Shown in pieces: positions 15,395-22,838 of a stretch of 32,965 bases of DNA. Position numbers and translations under genes: made by a program. The stretch's first letter is position 1. Every line of letters begins with the position of its first letter. The stretch covers positions 1-32,965 of the forward strand of contig NCBE01000002.1 of NCBI GenBank assembly GCA_002255565.1. The letters run 5' to 3'. The notes below the pieces were generated by a model. It was not told where the DNA came from and made no database searches. It was given only the letters and a program-made list of their open reading frames with translations. This DNA is from Actinobacteria bacterium 21-73-9 (GTDB lineage Bacteria; Actinomycetota; Acidimicrobiia; Acidimicrobiales; RAAP-2).

Positions 15395-17301
15395 GCGCCA
15401 CCCTCGCCCCGCCGCGGACGACCGCGTGGCTCGACGCGCGTCGCACCCTGAGCCGGGCGGCCGCGGGGCCGCTGACCCTCTGGCTCGGTGGTCTCGGCCT
15501 CGCCCTATGGATCTACGCCGTCGCCACCTCGGACTACGGCGCGATGAACGGCTACGGCCTGATCTCGGTGCTCGGGTGGACGTACTTCGCGGGGCTGCTG
15601 ATCAGCGTCGTGGGCTTCGCCGTCGAGCTCGGTCAGCCCACGCTGCGCACCGCGCGACTCGTCGGATTCATGGTGCTGTTGGCGATCTTCCTCTACGGCA
15701 CCGCGTCGGCGGTGGAGCCGACCGCCGTCTTGACCGACTCGTGGATCCACGTCGGCTTCATCAAGTACATCCTCGTCCACGGCCAGCCCCTGAACGGCTA
15801 CGACGCGCGCTTCTCGTGGCCCGGGGCCTTCTCCCTCGGGGCGACGCTCTCGGCCTTCGTCGGCCTGCACTCGGCCATCGCCTTCACCCACTGGTTCCCC
15901 CTGGCGATCGAGCTGTCCTATCTCCCGCCGCTGCTGGTCATCGCCCGCTACAGCGGGGTGGGGCCCCGCGCGGGCTGGCTCGGCATCGCCCTCTACTACT
16001 CCACCAACTGGATCCTCCAGGACTACTTCTCGCCCCAGGCGCTCAACTACCTCTTCTACCTGGTCTCCATCGCCGCGGTCCTCTACCTCTGGCGCCCGAG
16101 GCCCCTCGAGGTCACACCCCACGACCCCGGGTCGTGGCGCGAGCGGCTGACCTTCAGCCGCCCCCTCCTTCGCCTGGGGCGGGTGCTCGGCCACGACGCC
16201 GAACCCGTCCGGTCCCCCGCGGTGACGGCCGGTCTGCTGGGCGTGCTCGCGCTGGTCTTCCTCGCGAGCTCGATGAGCCACCAGCTCACGCCCTACGCCC
16301 TGGCCCTGGCCCTCCCGGCCCTCCTCCTCGCGCGTCGGCTGGGCCGTCCGGAGGTGTGGATCCTGCTCGTGGTGCTCGCCATCGGCTGGCTGAGCCTCGG
16401 GGCCAGCAACTTCTGGGTCGGCCACCTCGGGGTGATCTTCGGCTCGATCGGACAGCTCGGCTCGAAGCTGAGCAGCAACGTGACGAGCCGGGTCACCGGG
16501 ACGGTGACCCACCTCATCGTCGTCAAGTCTCGGATCGGCCTCACGGCGGCCATCTACCTCCTGGCCGCCGTCGGCGTGGTGCGCCGACGGGCCGACTCGC
16601 GCGCCCTCGAGGCGCTGGCGGCAGCCCCCCTGCTGCTCATGGCGGCGCAGAACTACGGGGGCGAGGGCCTCATGCGGGTCGTCTTGTACGGGCTGCCCTT
16701 CGTGGGCATGCTCGCGGCCTCAGCCATCCTGCCCAGTCGAGAGGGCCAGCTCTCGAGCCCGCTCGCGCTCCTGCGGCCGCCGTCGTCCTGGGCGATCACG
16801 GGTCACCTCGACCGGGCGATCGCCAGCCGGACCTGGACGGCGACCCGCCACGCGCTCGAGCGATCCTCTCGCGTCCTCGTCGCCGTCGTGCTGGCGGCGT
16901 GCGCGCTGATCACGACGATGGTGCGCGGCGGCAACGACGCCTACGAGTCCTTCACCCCCGACGAGGTCGCCGCGGTCAACTACATCTACAACCACATCCG
17001 CCCGGGACAGGTGATCGGCCTGGCCAACTACTTCATGCCCCTGGGACAGCGCGACGTCGGGACCGTCAACGAGTACATCGCCGGCTCGGCCACGTCGGCC
17101 ACACCGCTCAACGCCATCGTGCGCAGACTCGTGCACAGCAAGTCGACGTTCATCCTGCTCGGTCGCTCCGAGTCGAACTTCGGCGTCGAGGTGCTCAACT
17201 ACCCGCACGACTGGATGGCGGTGGTGCGTAGCGACCTCGTCGCCCGCGGCTACGTCATCGTCCACTCCTGGCCGACCGCGTCGGTTCTGAGGAGGGCCTA
17301 G
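15391..17301 (+). CDS. Large polytopic membrane protein, GT-C or polymerase-like
   Basis: A 636-residue integral membrane protein with about 12 hydrophobic segments and a soluble C-terminal tail of roughly 110 residues after the last helix. An early extracytoplasmic loop carries TDSWIHVGFIKYILVHG followed by GYDARFSWPGAFSL; the Asp near the start of such a loop and the following aromatic/Gly-rich stretch resemble GT-C transferases. An O-antigen-polymerase-like role is an alternative. ATG is chosen because it overlaps the small upstream membrane gene as ATGA. Its TAG stop shares CTAG with the facing GH16 gene, so no terminator separates them. Lipid-linked substrates are likely but not provable from sequence. 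Confidence 0.8.
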   Translation: MSATLAPPRTTAWLDARRTLSRAAAGPLTLWLGGLGLALWIYAVATSDYGAMNGYGLISVLGWTYFAGLLISVVGFAVELGQPTLRTARLVGFMVLLAIFLYGTASAVEPTAVLTDSWIHVGFIKYILVHGQPLNGYDARFSWPGAFSLGATLSAFVGLHSAIAFTHWFPLAIELSYLPPLLVIARYSGVGPRAGWLGIALYYSTNWILQDYFSPQALNYLFYLVSIAAVLYLWRPRPLEVTPHDPGSWRERLTFSRPLLRLGRVLGHDAEPVRSPAVTAGLLGVLALVFLASSMSHQLTPYALALALPALLLARRLGRPEVWILLVVLAIGWLSLGASNFWVGHLGVIFGSIGQLGSKLSSNVTSRVTGTVTHLIVVKSRIGLTAAIYLLAAVGVVRRRADSRALEALAAAPLLLMAAQNYGGEGLMRVVLYGLPFVGMLAASAILPSREGQLSSPLALLRPPSSWAITGHLDRAIASRTWTATRHALERSSRVLVAVVLAACALITTMVRGGNDAYESFTPDEVAAVNYIYNHIRPGQVIGLANYFMPLGQRDVGTVNEYIAGSATSATPLNAIVRRLVHSKSTFILLGRSESNFGVEVLNYPHDWMAVVRSDLVARGYVIVHSWPTASVLRRA

Positions 17302-18188
17302 TGGGCCGGCGCGTACTCCGCGACCCAGGCCACGTCCATCGAGACCGGGTGCGTCGGGCACTGGCGGTGCAGCGCGCAGAGCGTGCGCTGCTCGAAGTCG
17401 AGGGTCATGGGGACGTGCGCCACCTCCTCGGGCGAGGCGATCGTGCCCCACACCTGGCCGTCGACGGTGTAGATGATCTCGCTCTTGGTCCAGATCACGC
17501 CCCAGGTGTGCCACTTGGTCATGTTCACCGTGACGAAGCGCTGCTCGATCTGGTTGATCGGGCCCCAGTGGACCGTCGAGGAAGTGGCCGAGACGCGTCC
17601 GCCCGTCTCGTTGAAGTCGATCTCGGGCGGCCACTGGTTGTTCGCCGGCCAGAGCAGTTCGACCTCGTTGGGGCCCGACCCGGACACCCGGCTGCGCACG
17701 AAGTAGGCGCCGTAGGTCATGGGCCGCCCGCACTGGCAGAGGCCCCCCGTCACCCACGCATTCTTGAAGGCCGGGTCCTTGAAAGTCCGCAGCTCGAGTG
17801 TGCCGTCGTGGACCGTCACGTGGCGCGCACCGAAGTGCCCCCCGGGCGAGCCGGCCTGGGGGCCGGTGAAGAGGTACCAGCCCGAGGGCAGGGACGTCCC
17901 GGAGAACGTCGTAACGTACACCTGACGGAAGTGGGCGAGCGCCTTCGGTCCGGGTGGCGCGACGCCCGACACCGCGTGGGCGTCACGCACGCCGACCGGG
18001 TAGGGAGTGGGCCCGTGCGGGTGGATCGAAAAGACACTGGTCCGATGGGTGTAGGCGTAGGCGAAGACGACCACCGAGGCCATCACGGTCACCACGATGA
18101 ACGTGGTCACGGTCGCCACCACGACACTCGAGAGACGCGAGCGCGCGTGACCGGTGTCCGTCGAGGTCACCTCCGGAACACCCGACAT
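17298..18188 (-). CDS. Membrane-anchored GH16 glycoside hydrolase (paralogue 2)
   Basis: A 296-residue type II anchored enzyme: cytoplasmic tail of about 20 residues, a hydrophobic segment (about 21-45), then a short spacer into the family signature PYPVG...VSGVAPP (62-79). The catalytic motif is intact: E189, D191, E194 in EIDFNE, followed by WHTWGVIW and YTVDGQVW. Cysteines sit in GGLCQC and LCALHRQC near the C-terminus. The last feature groups it with paralogue 4 rather than with 1 and 3. It is the only GH16 gene here on the minus strand. The ATG lies 8 nt after a TAGAAT box, suggesting a leaderless or nearly leaderless mRNA. Confidence 0.92.
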   Translation of the reverse strand: MSGVPEVTSTDTGHARSRLSSVVVATVTTFIVVTVMASVVVFAYAYTHRTSVFSIHPHGPTPYPVGVRDAHAVSGVAPPGPKALAHFRQVYVTTFSGTSLPSGWYLFTGPQAGSPGGHFGARHVTVHDGTLELRTFKDPAFKNAWVTGGLCQCGRPMTYGAYFVRSRVSGSGPNEVELLWPANNQWPPEIDFNETGGRVSATSSTVHWGPINQIEQRFVTVNMTKWHTWGVIWTKSEIIYTVDGQVWGTIASPEEVAHVPMTLDFEQRTLCALHRQCPTHPVSMDVAWVAEYAPAH

Positions 18189-18202
18189 ACCTGGGCATTC
18201 TA
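18189..18202 (-). promoter_or_regulatory. -10 TAGAAT before GH16 paralogue 2
   Basis: On the minus strand TAGAAT (18202-18197) is followed by 8 nt and the ATG. Transcription would start at or next to the start codon. The divergent glycosyltransferase begins 69 nt away. Confidence 0.45.
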
Positions 18203-18256
18203 CCGAGGGGGGGCCGGGACGGTCCCGGGCCGTCCCCGGGCGAGGAGGGGTGCGCG

Positions 18257-19198
18257 ATGAGCCGTCCGAGCGACGCCGCGGCGGCCCCCGCGCTCAGCGT
18301 GAGCGTGATCGTCTGCGCGTACACCCTGGAGCGCTGGGCGCTGCTGTGCGACGCGATCCGCTCGGTCGGAGCCCAGACGCACCAACCCGTCGAGCTCTTC
18401 CTCAGCGTCGACCACAATCGTGAGCTCTTCGAGCGGGCCACCCGCGAGGTCCCGGCGCTGCTCGCCGACCGCGCCGTGGCGGTGCGGGTGATCGAGAACC
18501 GCTTCGACTCACGCCTCGGGGGGGCCCGCACGAGCGCCGCCGAGCTGGCCACCGGTGACGTGCTGGCCTTCCTCGACGACGACGCCGCCGCCGCACCCGA
18601 CTGGCTCGAGCGGCTCGTCGCCGACTACGCCGACCCGCGCGCCGTCGCGGTCGGGGGGGCGCCGCGGCCCCGCTTCGAGTCGCCCCGTCCGCGATGGATC
18701 CCCCTCGAGTGCGACTGGGTCTTCGGCTGCGCCTACCGGGGGCTGCCCGAGACGAAGGGGCCGGTCGAGCACCTCATCGGCGCCAACATGTCGATCCGCC
18801 GGGCGGCGCTGCTCTCGTGGGGCGGCTTCCACTCGGACAACCATGACGACATGGACCTGAGCCACCGCACGGCCCACGCCTTCGGCGCGGACGCCGTCGT
18901 CTTCGACCCCGGGGCCGTCGTCGCCCACTTCGTCCCGGCGTCCCGGCTCACCTGGGACTACTTCTGGCGACGGTGCTTCTTCGTCAACCGGGGCAAGGTC
19001 GCCGCCTTCCGCGGCCTCGGCGAGGCGTCCAACCTGCGCGCCGAACTCCGCTTCGGACTGCGCTCGCTGGCCCGCGGCCTCGTCTTCGAGGGGCGGGCCC
19101 TCGCCGGGGGTGACCTCTACGCACCGGTGCGCTACGGCGTGCTCGTCGCGGCCCTCGCCCTCGGGGCGGCGGGCAACCTCGCGGGCCGTCTGCGGTGA
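18257..19198 (+). CDS. Family 2 glycosyltransferase
   Basis: A 313-residue GT-A enzyme for polysaccharide assembly at the cytoplasmic face of the membrane. VSVIVCAYTLERW opens the nucleotide-binding fold. GGARTSAAELATGDVLAFLDDDA contains the DDD metal-binding triad, followed by WLERLVADYADP, the acceptor-site block GANMSIRR and the catalytic-base region HDDMDLSHRT. A hydrophobic C-terminal stretch (VRYGVLVAALALGAAGNLAG) may associate with the membrane. GGAGGGG lies 6 nt before the ATG. A 7-bp hairpin GGGACGG/CCGTCCC (18216-18236) lies between the divergent gene and this ribosome site. First gene of a coupled series: the stop overlaps the GMC-type oxidoreductase start by 4 nt. Confidence 0.9.
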   Translation: MSRPSDAAAAPALSVSVIVCAYTLERWALLCDAIRSVGAQTHQPVELFLSVDHNRELFERATREVPALLADRAVAVRVIENRFDSRLGGARTSAAELATGDVLAFLDDDAAAAPDWLERLVADYADPRAVAVGGAPRPRFESPRPRWIPLECDWVFGCAYRGLPETKGPVEHLIGANMSIRRAALLSWGGFHSDNHDDMDLSHRTAHAFGADAVVFDPGAVVAHFVPASRLTWDYFWRRCFFVNRGKVAAFRGLGEASNLRAELRFGLRSLARGLVFEGRALAGGDLYAPVRYGVLVAALALGAAGNLAGRLR

Positions 19199-20784
19199 GA
19201 CGGATGGACGTCGTCATCGTCGGGGCCGGACCGGCCGCGGCCGGAGCCGCCCTCGCGCTCGTCGAGCGCGGTGACGTGAGAGTGAGGATCCTCGACGTCG
19301 GCGGGCGACTCGAACCCGAGCTCGACGCGGCGCGCCACCACCTCGCGTCCTCGCCCCCCTCGGGCTGGGACCCCCGCGAACGGGCGCGGGTCGCCGTGGT
19401 CGCCGAGCCCCGTCACGACCATCGCCTGCCCGAGAAGCGCACGTTCGGCTCGGACTTCCCGTTCCGCGACTTCGGACAGCGCGAGGGGCTCGCCGACGAC
19501 GCCCACGTCGTCTCGGGCGCCCTCGGGGGGTTCTCCAACACCTGGGGCGCCCAGACGATGGCGTACTCCGCGGCCAGCTTCGAGGACTGGCCGGTGACCC
19601 GCGACGAGCTCGAACCCCACTACCGGGCGGTGCTGGCGGCCATCCCCTACGCCGGCGAGGTCGACGACCTCTCCGAGTACTTCCCCCTCTTCGGCGAGGC
19701 CGATCCCCTGCCCCCGCTCGCGGGCAACGCCCGGCGCATCCTCGAGCGCTACGAGCGCCACCGGCTCGCGGTGCGCCGCGCCGGCGTCCTGGTGGGTCGG
19801 GCCCGGCTCGCGATGCGCGCGCCGGCGTGCGTGTCGTGCGGACTGTGCATGACGGGCTGCCCGTACGGCCTGGTCTACTCGGCCGCCCAGACCATCGAGG
19901 CGCTCGCGAGCGCGGGACGCGTCGAGTACCGCGGGGGCGTCCTCGCCCTCGAGGTGGGCGAGGACGACGGTCGCCCCCACGTCGTGGTCCGCCCGCGCGA
20001 GGGCGGACCGCGCGAGGTCCTCGAGGCCGACGCGGTCCTCCTAGCCACCGGCGCCATCGCCACGACCCGCCTGGTCGCCGGCTCGCTCGGCCAGTGGGGA
20101 CGGCCCGTCCCGATGGTCGAGTCGGCCCAGTTCGTGGTGCCCCTCGCGTCGGCGAGGGCCACCCACCTCGCCCGCGAGGAGGGTTCTTTCACCCTCAACC
20201 AGTTCAACCTGCTCCTGCCCTTCGACGAGGCCGGGCACGACCTCGTCCAGATCCACGGCTACCCCTACAGCCGCGCCATGGACTCGGCCCTGCCCGGGCC
20301 GCTGCGCCGGGGGGCGCTCGCCCCCCTCGGCGAGGCGCTCTTGCGCCGGGTGACGGTGGGTCTGGGCTATCTCCCCTCCTGGTGGTCGCCGGGCTTCGAG
20401 GTCACCGTCACGCCGGGGGCGTCCGGGGACGGGCTCGCCCGGGTTCGCATCTCGCCCACCCCGGGACGCGACGACGTGGCCCGCCGACGCCTGCGCGAGG
20501 TCGCCGGGCGCCTCGCGCGCGCCGGACGTCACCTCGGCGTCTGGCCGGTCGTCCCGATGATGGCGTTGTCGCCCGCGACCACGAGCTACCACTTCGGGGG
20601 CAGCTTCGCCCACCGTGACGACCCTCGGCCCGGGCTCGACAGCGACGTCCTGGGTCGCGTGGCCCCGTGGCGCCACGTCCACCTGGTCGACGCCTCCGTC
20701 TTCCCCACGGTCTCGGCGACGACCTTCACCCTCACCATCATGGCCAACGCCCACCGCATCGCGAGCGCCCTGGAGGCGCGATGA
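19195..20784 (+). CDS. GMC-type FAD oxidoreductase with ferredoxin-like Cys motif
   Basis: A 529-residue flavoprotein of the GMC (glucose-methanol-choline) class. The N-terminal VIVGAGPAAAGAALAL binds FAD; the middle contains GALGGFSNTWGAQ, a typical GMC active-site approach loop; and the C-terminal HLVDASVFPTVSATTFTLTIMANAHRIA is the GMC_oxred_C signature. Between them is CVSCGLCMTGCPYG with C212, C215, C218 and C222 spaced CX2CX2CX3CP, exactly as in 4Fe-4S ferredoxins. Some long-chain alcohol oxidase-like GMC proteins have a related Cys segment, so cluster binding is possible but unproven. The GTG start overlaps the preceding stop (GTGA); ATG at 19204 is an alternative. It sits with sugar genes and may oxidise a sugar or lipid alcohol (inference). 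Confidence 0.88.
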   Translation: MRRMDVVIVGAGPAAAGAALALVERGDVRVRILDVGGRLEPELDAARHHLASSPPSGWDPRERARVAVVAEPRHDHRLPEKRTFGSDFPFRDFGQREGLADDAHVVSGALGGFSNTWGAQTMAYSAASFEDWPVTRDELEPHYRAVLAAIPYAGEVDDLSEYFPLFGEADPLPPLAGNARRILERYERHRLAVRRAGVLVGRARLAMRAPACVSCGLCMTGCPYGLVYSAAQTIEALASAGRVEYRGGVLALEVGEDDGRPHVVVRPREGGPREVLEADAVLLATGAIATTRLVAGSLGQWGRPVPMVESAQFVVPLASARATHLAREEGSFTLNQFNLLLPFDEAGHDLVQIHGYPYSRAMDSALPGPLRRGALAPLGEALLRRVTVGLGYLPSWWSPGFEVTVTPGASGDGLARVRISPTPGRDDVARRRLREVAGRLARAGRHLGVWPVVPMMALSPATTSYHFGGSFAHRDDPRPGLDSDVLGRVAPWRHVHLVDASVFPTVSATTFTLTIMANAHRIASALEAR

Positions 20785-21638
20785 CCCGCGTCGCGGTGAC
20801 CGGCGCCGGCGGCTTCCTCGGGGGCGCCCTCGCCTCGCGGCTGCGCGCCGAGGGCGACGACGTGGTCGAGCTGCGCCGCGACGGGGCGGAGCCCTTCGAC
20901 CTCGCGGGGCCGCACCGCCCGGGACGCCTGAGCGGGGTCGACGTGCTCGTGCACGCGGCGTGGGACCTGCGCACCACGGACCCGGTCGCGGCCTGGCGCG
21001 TCAACGTCGAGGGGTCGCGCGCGCTGCTGGAGGCGGCTCGTTCCGACGGGGTCGGGCGCGTCGTGTTCGTCTCGTCGATGTCGGCGTACTTCGGCACCCG
21101 ACAGGCGTACGGACTCACCAAGCTCGCCGTCGAGCGCACGGTGCTCGAGGCCGGCGGCGTCGTCGCCCGGCCCGGGCTCGTCTACGGCGCCGGGGCCGGG
21201 GGGATGATGGGGACGCTCCGACGCCTGTCGCGCCTGCCGGTCATCCCCTCCTTCCCCCGCGCCTCCCAGTTCACCGCCCACGTCACCGACGTCCTCGAAG
21301 GGCTCGTCGCCCTCGTGCGCGCGCCCGAGGCGACCGGCGCCGTGGTCGGCCTCGCCCATCCCGTCGCGGTCCCCTTCGACCTCGTGATGTCGGTGCTCGC
21401 GCGCGAGGCGGGCCGGAGCCGACTCGTGCGGGTGCGCGTGCCGTGGCCCGTGCTGCTCGGCGTGCTGCGCGCGGGCGCGGGCCTCGGCCTGCCCCTGCCG
21501 GTTCGGCCCGACTCGCTCCTGGGGCTGGTGCGCCCGGCGCCGTCGGTGCCCGGGACAGACCTGGTCGGGGCCCTCGGAGTCACTTTCAGGCCGTTCCCAG
21601 ACGGACTGGCGCAGGCGCCGACGATACTGGGTCCATGA
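20781..21638 (+). CDS. NAD-dependent epimerase/dehydratase family protein
   Basis: A 285-residue extended short-chain dehydrogenase. It opens with VAVTGAGGFLGGALASRL (nucleotide-binding Gly motif), continues with DVLVHAAW, VFVSSMSAYFG, and a Tyr-x3-Lys pair in AYGLTKLAVE, then RPGLVYG. It is shorter and less canonical than GalE, so the substrate (nucleotide sugar or another sugar derivative) cannot be named. The ATG overlaps the preceding oxidoreductase stop as ATGA, with GGAGG 5 nt upstream; its own stop overlaps the start of GH16 paralogue 3 as ATGA. It probably works in the same pathway as the oxidoreductase. Confidence 0.87.
   Translation: MTRVAVTGAGGFLGGALASRLRAEGDDVVELRRDGAEPFDLAGPHRPGRLSGVDVLVHAAWDLRTTDPVAAWRVNVEGSRALLEAARSDGVGRVVFVSSMSAYFGTRQAYGLTKLAVERTVLEAGGVVARPGLVYGAGAGGMMGTLRRLSRLPVIPSFPRASQFTAHVTDVLEGLVALVRAPEATGAVVGLAHPVAVPFDLVMSVLAREAGRSRLVRVRVPWPVLLGVLRAGAGLGLPLPVRPDSLLGLVRPAPSVPGTDLVGALGVTFRPFPDGLAQAPTILGP
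21623..21634 (+). promoter_or_regulatory. Internal -10 for leaderless GH16 paralogue 3
   Basis: GATACT (21623-21628) lies inside the end of the epimerase gene, followed after exactly 6 nt by the ATG of the GH16 gene. The mRNA would begin at the start codon. No Shine-Dalgarno site is visible, which fits leaderless translation or coupling to the epimerase. Confidence 0.45.
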
Positions 21639-22783
21639 CCCGTCGTCCCACGCGACTGGCCGGCCTGGCGCTGGTCGTCGCGATCTCGATGGGCGGCGCC
21701 TCCTTCGCAGGGGCCACGACGCACCGCCCCCATCCCCCGTCCCACCTGCCCGGGTCGGCCGCCTCGGCGACCTTCCCGACGGGCCTGCCCGACGCGAACG
21801 AGCCGTCCGGGGTCGCGCCGCCGAGCTCCACGGCGCTGCCCGGCTTCGTCGAGCGCTACGTCACCGACTTCACCGGCTCGTCGCTGCCCGCGGGCTGGAG
21901 CGTCTTCTCGGGCGCCGCGTCGGGCGATCCCGGCTCCCAGTGGGCGGCGAGCCACGTCAGCGTGAGCGGGGGCCTTCTCTCGCTCAACGCGTGGCGCGAT
22001 CCGGGCTACGGGGGCCAGTGGGTCACCGGAGGGCTGTGCCAGTGCGACGCGACGACCACCTACGGCGCCTACTTCGTGCGCTCGCGCGAGACCGGTCCCG
22101 GGCCGACCGTCGTGGAGCTGCTCTGGCCCGTGACGGGCTGGCCCCCCGAGATCGACTTCAACGAGACCGACGGGCACACCACCTTCAGCTTCGCCACCCT
22201 TCACTGGGGCGTCGCCAACCACCAGGTCCAGGTGCGCACGTCGGTCGACCTCACCCAGTGGCACACCTGGGGCGTCGTCTGGACGCCCACCACCGTCGTC
22301 TACACCATCGACGGGCGGGTCTGGGGGGTCGTGAACGCGCCGAGCGAGGTCCCCCACGTCCCGATGTCCCTCCACCTCCAGCAGCAGACCTGGTGCTCGC
22401 AGGGCTACGCCTGCCCCACCAGCGACCAGTCGACCCAGGTGGACTGGGTCGCGTCGTACGCGATGAGCCCGAACTCGACCAGCCTGGCCCCCTTCGTCTC
22501 GGGACGGGTCGCCCTGAGCGCCGCCCAGAAGGCGTCGGTCGCCAGCGAGGCCCTGGCGATCGCCACCCAGGGCGACGAGCTCGTCTCGGTGGTGGGCCAC
22601 CCCACCAGCCCCGGTGGCGTCGCGCTGGCCGGGCGGCGCGCGAGCGCCGTGCGCTCCTACCTGCTCGAGCGCCTGGCCCGGCTCCACGATCGCCAGGTGA
22701 TCGTGGCGGCCGTCACCGGGTCCGTCGTGACCTCCCGCAGCCGCCTCGCGGGGACGGCCTCGGTCTCGATCGACGTGGCCTAG
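21635..22783 (+). CDS. Secreted GH16 glycoside hydrolase with C-terminal OmpA-like domain (paralogue 3)
   Basis: A 382-residue exported enzyme. Residues 1-28 form a signal peptide (basic start, hydrophobic core, AGA-type cleavage region). The family signature FPTG...PSGVAPP (47-63) precedes the catalytic domain with E172, D174 and E177 in EIDFNE, and QWHTWGVVW. Cys pairs lie in GGLCQC and WCSQGYAC, as in paralogue 1. After about residue 285 comes a domain absent from the other three: an amphipathic helix, then LVSVVGHPTSPGG, then LAGRRASAVRSYLLERL. This resembles the OmpA/MotB peptidoglycan-binding fold (GHTD...G...LSxxRAxAVxxYL), although the usual Asp is missing. It may anchor the enzyme to the wall. 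Translationally overlaps the epimerase. Confidence 0.9.
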   Translation: MTRRPTRLAGLALVVAISMGGASFAGATTHRPHPPSHLPGSAASATFPTGLPDANEPSGVAPPSSTALPGFVERYVTDFTGSSLPAGWSVFSGAASGDPGSQWAASHVSVSGGLLSLNAWRDPGYGGQWVTGGLCQCDATTTYGAYFVRSRETGPGPTVVELLWPVTGWPPEIDFNETDGHTTFSFATLHWGVANHQVQVRTSVDLTQWHTWGVVWTPTTVVYTIDGRVWGVVNAPSEVPHVPMSLHLQQQTWCSQGYACPTSDQSTQVDWVASYAMSPNSTSLAPFVSGRVALSAAQKASVASEALAIATQGDELVSVVGHPTSPGGVALAGRRASAVRSYLLERLARLHDRQVIVAAVTGSVVTSRSRLAGTASVSIDVA

Positions 22784-22793
22784 GTCCACCCCG

Positions 22794-22818
22794 GCCCGCG
22801 CCCCGGGTCGGCGCGGGC
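22794..22818 (+). terminator. Perfect hairpin between GH16 paralogues 3 and 4
   Basis: GCCCGCGCC (22794-22802) pairs with GGCGCGGGC (22810-22818): 9 bp, 7-nt loop, 10 nt after the stop codon. No T-run follows. Placement and geometry match the hairpin at 14179-14202. Confidence 0.5.
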
Positions 22819-22826
22819 GAGGCCGG

Positions 22827-22838
22827 TAGGGTCGGGGG
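22827..22838 (+). promoter_or_regulatory. -10 TAGGGT for leaderless GH16 paralogue 4
   Basis: TAGGGT (22827-22832) is followed by exactly 6 nt and ATG. The same hexamer and spacing precede the uORF of galE at 9683. Confidence 0.45.
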
